Assembly (NCBI GenBank): GCA_011087605.1
Contig: JAALLE010000018.1
Coordinates: forward strand, 1 to 51,312
Source of the DNA: Hyphomicrobiales bacterium
GTDB lineage: Bacteria; Pseudomonadota; Alphaproteobacteria; Rhizobiales; Rhizobiaceae
Length of the DNA stretch: 51,312 nucleotides
Direction: 5' to 3'
The position numbers were made by a program, and so were the translations under genes. This document shows positions 26,343 to 34,858 of the stretch, piece by piece (position 1 is the stretch's first letter; each line of letters opens with the position of its first letter). Under the pieces are notes generated by a model that made no database searches, was not told where the DNA came from, and saw only the letters and a program-made list of their open reading frames with translations.

Positions 26343-26822
26343 TTGCAACGAAACCCGATTACCGAAATTTTGGTCTGCGGATTTATCGCACTGATTTGTT
26401 TGGTTTTTTTCATCAATGCATGGAGCTTGCCTCCAGGCACTTTTGAACCTTTGGGTTCGGGTCCGGTGCCGCTCGCAACTGCGGCAATTGTCATCATATG
26501 TTGCCTTGTAATCATGATTGGTCAGGCGCGCGCGCTTATTCGAAACGGTCAGGTCGAACGCCAGTTTCGAATGGAATTTATGACGAGATCCCCCTATGGA
26601 CCGCTGATCACGCTTGGCCTCACCGTAGTCTATGTGGCGGCACTCGATCTGAATGTTGCTTCGTTTGGCGTTATCACCTGTGTCTTTTTGACGATATTAA
26701 TCGCGGCTCTGGAGAACTTTAAACTCAAAAGTCTGCTCCCGGCCTTCCTTGTTGCCGTCGTCGTCAGCTTCGGCGTCGAATACATGTTCACCAACGTGTT
26801 CGTCGTCGATTTACCGGCCTAG
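26343..26822 (+). CDS. TctB-family small membrane subunit, module D
   Basis: 159 residues, about four membrane helices, TTG start with GAGAGGGG upstream. The LPPGTFEPLGSGPVPL segment near residue 29 matches the module C TctB. It should form the membrane complex with the TctA protein encoded next. Confidence 0.87.
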   Translation: MQRNPITEILVCGFIALICLVFFINAWSLPPGTFEPLGSGPVPLATAAIVIICCLVIMIGQARALIRNGQVERQFRMEFMTRSPYGPLITLGLTVVYVAALDLNVASFGVITCVFLTILIAALENFKLKSLLPAFLVAVVVSFGVEYMFTNVFVVDLPA

Positions 26823-26832
26823 GAGCGTATCA

Positions 26833-28329
26833 ATGGATCTTGCAGCGCTCTCTACCGCGATACTACAAATTCTGACACCGTGGTCGTTTTTCATGCTTTT
26901 CATCGGCACCCTGCTGGGCATTGTCGTTGGAGCAATTCCGGGTTTGACCGGAGCCATGTTGATCGCTCTGACATTGCCACTGACCTTCTACATGGAGCCC
27001 TTCAACGCAGTGGTTTTGCTGATCTCTATGTATGTCGGTGCGATCAGCGGGGGACTGATTACGGCAACCCTGATGCGTATGCCGGGCACTCCGGCGTCGG
27101 TGATGACAACGTTCGACGGCTATCCAATGGCCCGAAGTGGACGGCCGGGTCGTGCCCTTGGCCTTGGCATAACGGCATCGTTTGTCGGCGGACTGATCGC
27201 CTGGGGTGTCTTGCTGACCGTAACAAAACCGCTGTCCATTCTCGCCACCCGGTTCGGCCCGTTTGAATATTTCACGTTGATCATGATGGCCATGGTGCTG
27301 ATCGCTTCGGTCAGCGAAGGCTCGATGGTCAAAGGGCTGATATCCGGCCTGCTCGGCATGTTGGTTTCAATGCCCGGCGTCGACCCCGCATCCGGCATGC
27401 CGCGTCTGACATTCGACTGGTACCTGCTCAATGGCGGCCTGCAATTATTGCCGGTGTTGATTGGAACATTCGCGGTCAGCCAGATAATAGCCGACACGTT
27501 AGATGTTCAAAACAAACCGGAACGAGCGGAGGTGGCAAATGACAGCGTGCTGATGAGCTTCAGCGACTTGAAAAAGAATGCTGTTAACATGATCCGCTCC
27601 TCCTTTATCGGCACCGGGATCGGAATTCTGCCGGGCATTGGCGCGTCAATTGGCTCGGTGGCGGCCTATACAACTGCCAAAAACGTGTCGAAGTCGCCGG
27701 AGAAATTCGGCACGGGTTCTGAAGAAGGCATCATCGCTTCAGAAGCCGCCAACAATGCCACTGTGGGGGGCGCCCTGATCCCGCTGATCGCAATGGGTAT
27801 TCCCGGCAGCGTGATCGATGCAATCCTGATCGGGGCGTTGACCATCCATTCAATTCAGCCCGGACCGACGCTGTTTTTGACCAATAACGATATTGTCTGG
27901 GCGATGATTGCGACCTGTCTGCTGGCCAATATTTTGATGTTCTTCTTTATGACATCATCGGTCCGTTACATCGCCTCGATGATTTATCTGCCGCGAAGTT
28001 TTGTGCTGCCGGTGGTCGCCGTGTTCTGTGTTGTCGGGTCTTACGCCCTCAACAACACAATGTTCGACGTTTGGGTCATGCTATTGTTTGGCGTGATTGG
28101 CTTCATGCTTGAACGTGCCAAAATCCCGCTTGGACCGTTCGTGATCGGTTTTGTTCTGGCACCGCTGGCAGAGGAAAAATTGCGCAGCGGTCTGATGATG
28201 ACAGCCGGTGATATCAGCCCTGTCGTCACTCGCCCCTTCCCGCTGTTTTTCACAATAACTGCAGTCATCTTGCTGATCTGGCCTTTTTGGACAGAGCACA
28301 AACGCAAGCGTGCCGGCAAGACGGACTAA
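26833..28329 (+). CDS. TctA-family large membrane subunit, module D
   Basis: 498 residues, the same length as the module C TctA and colinear with it. It has GIVVGAIPGLTGAMLIALTL near residue 30, MPGTPASVMTTFDGYPMA near residue 85 and ILPGIGASIGS near residue 265. ATG 26833 has AGGAG eight bases upstream; an in-frame extension from 26749 overlaps the TctB gene and is not family-like. Confidence 0.94.
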   Translation: MDLAALSTAILQILTPWSFFMLFIGTLLGIVVGAIPGLTGAMLIALTLPLTFYMEPFNAVVLLISMYVGAISGGLITATLMRMPGTPASVMTTFDGYPMARSGRPGRALGLGITASFVGGLIAWGVLLTVTKPLSILATRFGPFEYFTLIMMAMVLIASVSEGSMVKGLISGLLGMLVSMPGVDPASGMPRLTFDWYLLNGGLQLLPVLIGTFAVSQIIADTLDVQNKPERAEVANDSVLMSFSDLKKNAVNMIRSSFIGTGIGILPGIGASIGSVAAYTTAKNVSKSPEKFGTGSEEGIIASEAANNATVGGALIPLIAMGIPGSVIDAILIGALTIHSIQPGPTLFLTNNDIVWAMIATCLLANILMFFFMTSSVRYIASMIYLPRSFVLPVVAVFCVVGSYALNNTMFDVWVMLLFGVIGFMLERAKIPLGPFVIGFVLAPLAEEKLRSGLMMTAGDISPVVTRPFPLFFTITAVILLIWPFWTEHKRKRAGKTD

Positions 28330-28359
28330 AGCTCGGTTTTGAATAGGAGCGATCCCCGC

Positions 28360-28443
28360 ATGGATCAAAATGGCCAACCCCCAATGGGCGGCAAAGTCGT
28401 TGTCGCTTTGCTCCTTGTCAACGGCGCTGACACCAGCCGATGA
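28360..28443 (+). CDS. Possible 27-residue leader ORF coupled to the enolase-superfamily gene
   Basis: An ATG at 28360 with TAGGAG ten bases upstream opens a frame encoding MDQNGQPPMGGKVVVALLLV and seven more residues. Its stop overlaps the next start as ATGA. The ribosome site and coupling suggest translation. It matches nothing I recognise. The gene's role may only be to feed ribosomes to the next start, which has no ribosome site of its own. Confidence 0.4.
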   Translation: MDQNGQPPMGGKVVVALLLVNGADTSR

Positions 28444-29582
28444 CAAAGCTGCGCAAAGTTGAAATTTATCACTACCGGCATTCACTGGCGCATCCATTGA
28501 CGACCGTGATGGGACCTGTGACCCATCGTCCTGCCATTCTTGTCTGCGTCGAGGACAGCGACGGCAATCGCGGCTGGGGAGAGATCTGGTGTAATTTTCC
28601 ACCCGATGGAGATTTTCACCGGGCCCGGCTGGCGCTCAACATATTGCCCTCTGCGCTTGGCAGTATCACGCTGGATCGCCCGTTTGAAACATTCGATTGC
28701 TTGCGACGGAAATTTCATCGCCTCGCCCTGCAGGCGGGAGAATTCGGACCCGTCGATCAGATTGCTGCCGGGGCAGATATTGCAGTCCACGATCTTGTCT
28801 CCCGGCGCAACGGTCTATCATTGTCGGCGCATTTGGGTCGGGCAACAACAAGTGTCGCTGCCTATGCAAGCGGCATTGCTCCTGATCTCCACCAAGAACA
28901 AATTGAACGCATGAGAGGATTGGGATATCGCCGGTTTAAACAACGCATCGGTTTTGGACAGGATGATGGGCTGCCCGAATTGGAAGCAGCTGCCGGTAGT
29001 TTGAACCCGGGAGAGCGTATGATTGCCGATGCCAATCAGGCATGGACCCTGGACAAGGCCCGCCGACAAATGGACCGGTTGGTCAATCTGAACCTCGCAT
29101 GGCTTGAAGAACCGCTGCAGGCCGATGCGTCGGATCAAGACTGGTCAGCACTTGCCCAACAGCAGGCAATTCCATTGGCTGCTGGAGAAAACCTTCGAGA
29201 CAGGTGCAGTTTTGATGCTGCCATTAAGACCGGCGCGCTTCGCGTCATTCAACCGGACATCTGCAAATGGGGTGGCCTGTCCGGTTGTCTTGCTGTTGGA
29301 AAGCTCGCCGTTTCAAACGGATTGAGATATTGCCCGCACTTTCTGGGCGGCGGTGTCGGCCTGATTGCATCGGCCCATGTTCTTGGAGCGATTGGCGGAG
29401 ATGGCTGGCTTGAAGTGGACAGTTCGGAAAATCCGCTGCTGTCACACTTTTCAGAAGGCAGAATTGAATTGCAGGAAGGGAGTTTCGCTCTCCCATCAGG
29501 TCCCGGCCTTGGTTACGACCCAGACACTGATGGTGCGGCTGACATGCTTCATTCACATGAAATCAGGGACATAGTTCAATGA
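28440..29582 (+). CDS. Enolase-superfamily enzyme (mandelate racemase/muconate lactonising type)
   Basis: 380 residues. Metal ligands are Asp197 (ADANQAW), Glu223 (WLEEP) and Glu250 (AAGEN). Lys167 in FKQR and His300 in CPHFLGG are likely catalytic bases, as in the mandelate-racemase subgroup. It should act on a hydroxy-acid or sugar acid (dehydration, epimerisation or cycloisomerisation). It overlaps the UxaA-type small subunit start by four bases (29579-29582), so the two enzymes very likely work in one pathway. It is only distantly similar to the other enolase-superfamily enzyme here. Confidence 0.9.
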   Translation: MTKLRKVEIYHYRHSLAHPLTTVMGPVTHRPAILVCVEDSDGNRGWGEIWCNFPPDGDFHRARLALNILPSALGSITLDRPFETFDCLRRKFHRLALQAGEFGPVDQIAAGADIAVHDLVSRRNGLSLSAHLGRATTSVAAYASGIAPDLHQEQIERMRGLGYRRFKQRIGFGQDDGLPELEAAAGSLNPGERMIADANQAWTLDKARRQMDRLVNLNLAWLEEPLQADASDQDWSALAQQQAIPLAAGENLRDRCSFDAAIKTGALRVIQPDICKWGGLSGCLAVGKLAVSNGLRYCPHFLGGGVGLIASAHVLGAIGGDGWLEVDSSENPLLSHFSEGRIELQEGSFALPSGPGLGYDPDTDGAADMLHSHEIRDIVQ

Positions 29583-29872
29583 GCCACGGTCCTTACCAGG
29601 CAATTCTATTAAACCAGAAGGACAATGTTGTGTGCCTGTTGCAGGACATCAGCGCCGGAGAACAGCCAGCGGTTGATGGGGCAAGCTCACCGGCACTTTT
29701 GCAGGACACGTCGCTGGGACACAAAATAGCGCTTACAAAAATAAACCACGGTGCACCCGTGGTAAAATATGGCGCAGTCATTGGCCTGGCGACAAAAGAC
29801 ATTGAACCGGGAGAGCATGTTCACCTGCACAATCTGACCGGACTAAACCATGCCAGGGATAAGGCAAAATGA
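29579..29872 (+). CDS. UxaA-family dehydratase, small (SAF-domain) subunit
   Basis: 97 residues forming a SAF domain, the N-terminal part of altronate/galactarate dehydratases. HKIALTKINHGAPVVKYGAV and the EPGEHVHLHNL end are characteristic. In this family the domain may be a separate subunit, as in SuyA of (2R)-sulfolactate sulfo-lyase. It overlaps the large subunit start by four bases. The reaction would be removal of water, or less likely sulfite, from a 2-hydroxy acid. Confidence 0.88.
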   Translation: MSHGPYQAILLNQKDNVVCLLQDISAGEQPAVDGASSPALLQDTSLGHKIALTKINHGAPVVKYGAVIGLATKDIEPGEHVHLHNLTGLNHARDKAK

Positions 29873-31035
29873 TCGGCGCAGAATTCCAGGGTTTTGCAAG
29901 GACTGCTGGTGCTGCAGGAGTGCGCAACCATTTGCTCGTGCTTGGAACCTGTGGTCTCAATGCTTCGGGAGCCAGAAAGGTTGCCGCATTGCTGCCGGGA
30001 TGCAGACTCGTGGCTTCGCCCTATGGGCGCGGTCAGGTTGGTGAGGACAAATTGTTTCATCAGCACATGCTCACAGGCTTTGCCTGTCATCCCAATGTAG
30101 GTGGCGTGATCATCCTGGCGCCAGACAAGGTGGCGCGGGACTTTTATGCGGAAGCCGTTGAAAGTACTGGTAGATTTTGCTGCGCACTTTCGCTGCAGGA
30201 ATGCGATGAAGATGGCGAACTGATCGTTGAAACTGCCGTCAAACAGGGCCTGCAAATACAAAAATCCCTGAACGCACAACAGCGCCAGAGCGTCCCGGTT
30301 TCTGATCTGATTGTGGCTGCTGAATGCGGACATTCCGACGCGTCTTCTGGAATTATCGCCAACCCTCTGGTCGGCGCTTATGCCGATGCGCTGACCAGCA
30401 AGGGTGGCCGGTTTGTCATCAGTGAAACGTTGGAATGGACCGGAACAGTAGATGCCCTGACAGCGCGGTGCGCGACCGGCGAAATTGCAACGCAACTGGA
30501 GAAAATGTACGCGGCTCGACACCGCATCGCTGCCAGTGCAGGCATTGACATCACATTGGGAAACCCCGGTCCGCAAAACCACGCAGGTGGCCTGACAACT
30601 CTGGAAGAAAAATCATTTGGCGCTGTTATGAAGGGCGGAACCGGCCCCATTGTAGGCGCCCTGGAGCAAGGCCGGTCTATCCCCGAAGTGCCAGGGCTTT
30701 ATCTCATGGATACTCCGACTCTATCGCCAGAATCCATTTCTTCCATGGTGGTGGCAGGAGCCCAGATCGTGTTGTTTACAACCGGACATGGCAATCCTTA
30801 TGGCAGCGCTCTGGCCCCGACGGTCAAGATCACCGCAAATCCAAAATCTGCAACCCGGCTGCCCCGCCAGATCGACTTTGATGCTTCGCGTGCATTTATG
30901 GGTGAAGTCCCTCTCATCGACCTTCTGCCGCCTATGCAAGATCTCATCAACGAAATAGCGAACGGCGCACACACCTGGTCGGAAAAACTGGATGAGGGCG
31001 AAGAATTTATCAGCCGCCAATTCCCCTCAATTTAG
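29869..31035 (+). CDS. UxaA-family dehydratase, large subunit
   Basis: 388 residues matching the catalytic part of altronate/galactarate dehydratase. It has GVRNHLLVLGT near residue 16, AECGHSDASSGIIANP near residue 149 and GGLTTLEEKSFGAV near residue 242. Cysteines in these motifs fit the family's iron-sulfur cluster. Its length and split architecture also match SuyB. In a sulfate-ester cluster with sugar-acid enzymes, a sugar-acid dehydratase is the more natural call, but a sulfo-lyase role is not excluded. Confidence 0.88.
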   Translation: MIGAEFQGFARTAGAAGVRNHLLVLGTCGLNASGARKVAALLPGCRLVASPYGRGQVGEDKLFHQHMLTGFACHPNVGGVIILAPDKVARDFYAEAVESTGRFCCALSLQECDEDGELIVETAVKQGLQIQKSLNAQQRQSVPVSDLIVAAECGHSDASSGIIANPLVGAYADALTSKGGRFVISETLEWTGTVDALTARCATGEIATQLEKMYAARHRIAASAGIDITLGNPGPQNHAGGLTTLEEKSFGAVMKGGTGPIVGALEQGRSIPEVPGLYLMDTPTLSPESISSMVVAGAQIVLFTTGHGNPYGSALAPTVKITANPKSATRLPRQIDFDASRAFMGEVPLIDLLPPMQDLINEIANGAHTWSEKLDEGEEFISRQFPSI

Positions 31036-31120
31036 GCCACCGATCGGAATGTCAAAAAAACCAACGTGTTACGAGACCAATCCAATTAACTCAATACTTC
31101 CAACCCTCGGGAAATAGACC

Positions 31121-32524
31121 ATGGCAAAACGCCCCAACATTCTTTGGTACTGCACCGATCAACAAAGATTTGACACGATCGGTGCCTTGGGAAACCCCCA
31201 CGTACAAACCCCAACACTGGATGGGCTGGTGGAATCAGGAACAGCCTTCACCCATGCCTATTGCCAAAGTCCGATCTGCACTCCCAGTCGATCCAGCTTC
31301 ATGACGGGCATGTATCCCAGTCGGGTGCACAATTGCCGAAATGGCAATGAAGACTTTGCCGGTCACCCTCCCCTGATTTCCAAACTGATAGCGGATTCCG
31401 GCTATGACTGTGGCATGGTCGGAAAATTTCACCTGCAAAGCTCCGGCAAACGAACCGAACCGCGCCTCGATGACGGCTATGGCTTCTGGAAATTCAGTCA
31501 CGCACCACGTGACGATTGGTCTGAAGGACACGACTATGCCGACTGGGTCAAGGAACAGGGAGCCGATCTGGGTAAGCTGCTTGAAGGCGATGAAAACGTG
31601 CCATCACAGTTCCACCAGACCACATGGACCTCTGATCGCGCCATCGAATTCATTTCCCAGGAACGCGACAAGCCTTGGTTTTTAACTCTCAACCCCTACG
31701 ATCCGCATCCGCCGTTCATTCCGCCCAAATCCTATGCCGACCGATTTGACGCCGAAGCCATGCCGGGCCCCTATTTTCGCGAGTCTGATCTGGAACAACA
31801 GAACCAATTGAAAGATATAGATTTTCAGACCCGAGCCCAGCGGCCCGAAGAGTTCAATGGCCGCAAGCAGCAGGCGCTTTATTACGCAATGGTTGCCCAA
31901 ATTGATGATCAACTCGCCCGGATACTCAAGCATCTGGATGATACCGGGCAGCGTGAAAATACGATTATCATCTTCACCAGCGACCACGGTGAATCACTCG
32001 GTGATCACGGCCTGCAGTTCAAAGGCTGTCGGTTCTATGAGGGGCTGGTCCGCGTCCCGCTGATTTTTTCGTGGCCGGGACACATCCAGCAGGATTTGCG
32101 CAGTGCGGCTTTGGTGGAACTTATTGATATGTCTGCGACCCTTCTGGATTGCGCTGGCGTGAAACTCCCTGAACAGATGCAAGGCAAGAGCCTGTTGCCA
32201 ATCTTACAGGGTACAGCCCCACCACAAGAACATAGGGAATTCGTTCGCTGCGAATATTTTGACGCCATCGACAGCAGTTTTTGTCCCGGAGACGGCGATC
32301 AATCATTTGCCACCATGTACCGGGACGCCCGCTTCAAACTTGTTGTCTATCATGGCCATGATCTGGGAGAACTGTATGATCTGCAAAGTGATCCCTGGGA
32401 GTTTGAAAATCTTTGGGACCAACCCGACTTTGCCCATGAAAAGATGCGGTTAATTCAAGCAAGTTTCAACGCTTCGATGCTGCAGTCGATCGATGTGGGC
32501 GCCCGTCGCATAGCCCCGATGTAA
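31121..32524 (+). CDS. Type I sulfatase 6 (CTPSR)
   Basis: 467 residues. Starts with AKRPNILWYCTDQQRFD (Asp13-Gln14) and has no signal peptide. Cys53 in C-T-P-S-R is the formylglycine site; TSDHGESLGDHG is near residue 286. It is a close paralogue of sulfatase 1 over its whole length, including FHQTTW and YHGHDLGE motifs, suggesting related substrates. It follows the UxaA-type genes by 85 bp on the same strand, so desulfation and acid dehydration may be one pathway. Confidence 0.93.
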   Translation: MAKRPNILWYCTDQQRFDTIGALGNPHVQTPTLDGLVESGTAFTHAYCQSPICTPSRSSFMTGMYPSRVHNCRNGNEDFAGHPPLISKLIADSGYDCGMVGKFHLQSSGKRTEPRLDDGYGFWKFSHAPRDDWSEGHDYADWVKEQGADLGKLLEGDENVPSQFHQTTWTSDRAIEFISQERDKPWFLTLNPYDPHPPFIPPKSYADRFDAEAMPGPYFRESDLEQQNQLKDIDFQTRAQRPEEFNGRKQQALYYAMVAQIDDQLARILKHLDDTGQRENTIIIFTSDHGESLGDHGLQFKGCRFYEGLVRVPLIFSWPGHIQQDLRSAALVELIDMSATLLDCAGVKLPEQMQGKSLLPILQGTAPPQEHREFVRCEYFDAIDSSFCPGDGDQSFATMYRDARFKLVVYHGHDLGELYDLQSDPWEFENLWDQPDFAHEKMRLIQASFNASMLQSIDVGARRIAPM

Positions 32525-32589
32525 CTCGGATTTGCAGCGCACGGATTGACCCATCACAATTGAATTAACTGTCCATGCAGCGACGATGA

Positions 32590-33579
32590 TTGTTTGCGGC
32601 GCTTGCCCGATCCATTCTGGTAGTTTTAGGAAATTCACAAATCAACTCAGACCGATTCACTTTTATTCATGCGATTCATGACACCTGGCGTCAGCAATCG
32701 GCAGTATTGCGCGGGGTCGTGTTGATGTGTGTTTCGACCGTGGCGTTTGCCATAATGCACGCCCTGGTCAGATATGTTTCGTCTGAACTGCCGCCATTTC
32801 AAATAGCCTTTTTCCGAAATCTGTTTGGGTTTGTTTTCCTCCTGCCACTGCTTGTTCGATCCAAATTTGAAATGTTCCAAAGTCGTCGCATCGGTCTTCA
32901 TGCATTGCGCGGCGTAGTCAACATTGCAGCCATGCTGATGTTCTTCACGGCTCTGTCGTTAAGCCCCCTGGCCAAAGTTACAGCGCTAAGTTTTACAGGC
33001 CCGATCTTCGTTGCAGTATTGAGCATCGTGGTGCTGGGTGAGCGGTTTCGGCTCTATCGGTGGCTGGCGATCGCGACTGGTTTTCTGGGCATGTTGATTA
33101 TCCTGCGACCGGGCATGGTTGCGCTCGATACCGGAGGGCTTTTAGCGGCGGGCGCGGCCGCATTGTGGGCGGTAGCAATGATCCTGATCAAACTGTTGTC
33201 TCGCACCGAATCCAGCGTGACCATCGTCGGATGGATGGGCATATTCTTATGCCTGTTTTCACTGGGTCCCGCGCTGTTGGTCTGGCAAACGGTATCCGCC
33301 GAAAACTGGATTTGGTTATCGCTTATCGGCCTTAGCGGAACCATTGCACAAATCGCTTTGAGCCAGTCGCTGAAGGAGACCGAGCCAACGGCAGTATTGC
33401 CATTCGACTTTCTAAAGCTGATCTGGACCGCCTTGTTGGGGGTATGGTTCTTTTCTGAAACACCGGATCTCTACACCTGGATAGGAGCGGCGATCATTTT
33501 CTCTTCCGGCCTGTTTATCGCCCACCGCGAACGGCGCAGCAGACGGCAATCTTCAACGAAGATCTCAACGACCAAATAA
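32590..33579 (+). CDS. EamA/DMT-family transporter
   Basis: A membrane carrier with two EamA repeats and about ten helices; the first helix is near residues 44-60 (RGVVLMCVSTVAFAIMH). The start is uncertain. TTG 32590 is the first start codon after an in-frame stop but lacks a ribosome site. AGGA at 32628-32631 would suit an ATC at 32641, and later codons in frame are possible. It is the last plus-strand gene of the sulfatase region and may export a by-product; this is inference. Confidence 0.82.
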   Translation: MFAALARSILVVLGNSQINSDRFTFIHAIHDTWRQQSAVLRGVVLMCVSTVAFAIMHALVRYVSSELPPFQIAFFRNLFGFVFLLPLLVRSKFEMFQSRRIGLHALRGVVNIAAMLMFFTALSLSPLAKVTALSFTGPIFVAVLSIVVLGERFRLYRWLAIATGFLGMLIILRPGMVALDTGGLLAAGAAALWAVAMILIKLLSRTESSVTIVGWMGIFLCLFSLGPALLVWQTVSAENWIWLSLIGLSGTIAQIALSQSLKETEPTAVLPFDFLKLIWTALLGVWFFSETPDLYTWIGAAIIFSSGLFIAHRERRSRRQSSTKISTTK

Positions 33580-33761
33580 ATCACAATTATTACAATTCCC
33601 TATTAAAAAGTTCTGACATCTTGATTCTGCAGCGGATCATGATGACGCCAGGGTCAGCCACCAGATAATCAATGGTCACTCGCGGTATTTGTGGGTAAAG
33701 TCGATTAAAGCCCAACAACCAAATTGACCGAATTCGAAACAATATCCGGGGAGAAATCACC

Positions 33762-34760
33762 ATGCTTGCTACGCGGCTGATCGCGGTCGGCGACATTCGC
33801 ACGATTGAGATAACGATGCCCCAACCAGGGCCTGGTGAAATTCTTGTGCAGGTTGAAGCTGCAGGCATATGTGGCACCGACAGACATCTGTTTAAGGGTG
33901 AATTTCCCTCAGTACCCGGCAAAACATTGGGACATGAATTTTCCGGTATCGTTGTAGACAGCAATGGCACGGACATACCATTGGGCGCTCGCGTAACCTG
34001 CGATCCCAACGATTGGTGTGGCGAGTGCGATCAGTGTCGACGGGGTCGGGTGAATTTATGCGCCAATAATATCGCGACCGGAATTGCTCGTGACGGTGGC
34101 TTCGCGGAATTCTGCGCCTTTCCCGCAGCAAAGGCGCACCAACTTCCAGCAACACTTGATCCATTGCACGGTGCATTTTGTGAACCCCTTGCCTGCACGT
34201 TGCACGGCATGGATCTTGGTGCGGCAAAACCGGGGGAGCGAGTACTGATCATTGGTGGTGGGGTCATCGGTTTGCTGGCGGTTCAACTGGCCAAACTTGC
34301 AGGCTGTGAAGTCATGCTGTTGACCCGAAGTGCAACTAACCAGGAACTGGGGCGTGCTCTGGGTGCGGATCTGGTTGCAGGATCAGAAGACCGGGCGCGG
34401 GTGCAATGGCCCGCTGGTGCTGACCTGGTGGTAGAATGCGCCGGCGTGGCAGCGACTGTTGCAATGTCACCTGGCCTGACCAGAACCGGTGGGCGGATTG
34501 TCATACTTGGGGTTCTGCCCACCGGAGAACACGTGGAGATCGAGCCCTTTGACCTTCTGTTCAGAGAAATCCAGATGCACTTCAGCTTCATTAACCCGTT
34601 CACGCACGAACGCGCGGCTCAGCTAATTGCCGACGGCACAATTTCTGTCGCTCCGCTGGTCACCCGAACAATCTCTCTTCATGAAGCAGCAGATGCCATC
34701 GCCGAGCCTGCACCGGCCGGAGAAGTCCGCGCGATCGTTGTACCTTCAATGCAAAATTGA
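33762..34760 (+). CDS. Zinc-dependent medium-chain alcohol/polyol dehydrogenase
   Basis: 332 residues of the sorbitol/threonine dehydrogenase type. Catalytic zinc ligands are Cys37 (CGTD), His58-Glu59 (GHE) and Glu141 (CEPLAC). Structural zinc cysteines are 86, 89, 92 and 100. The Rossmann motif IIGGGVIG lies near residue 168. It oxidises a secondary alcohol with NAD(P). A CCGGGGAGAAATCACC ribosome site supports the ATG. It stands alone and converges with the sorbitol/mannitol operon, so a polyol substrate is likely. Confidence 0.9.
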   Translation: MLATRLIAVGDIRTIEITMPQPGPGEILVQVEAAGICGTDRHLFKGEFPSVPGKTLGHEFSGIVVDSNGTDIPLGARVTCDPNDWCGECDQCRRGRVNLCANNIATGIARDGGFAEFCAFPAAKAHQLPATLDPLHGAFCEPLACTLHGMDLGAAKPGERVLIIGGGVIGLLAVQLAKLAGCEVMLLTRSATNQELGRALGADLVAGSEDRARVQWPAGADLVVECAGVAATVAMSPGLTRTGGRIVILGVLPTGEHVEIEPFDLLFREIQMHFSFINPFTHERAAQLIADGTISVAPLVTRTISLHEAADAIAEPAPAGEVRAIVVPSMQN

Positions 34761-34858
34761 TCGATGATCGAACGCTGACATCTGAACTCGAACTGGGGTC
34801 AGACCCGACGCGATCCATTCCTGACAGGATCCCTCAAGCCGACGGCTGACCGAACAGT

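Noticed and set aside
34796-34806. GGGTCAGACCC between the zinc dehydrogenase and mtlK as a terminator or repeat element
   Set aside because: The stem is only four base pairs around three bases, there is no U-run, and I saw no other copies.
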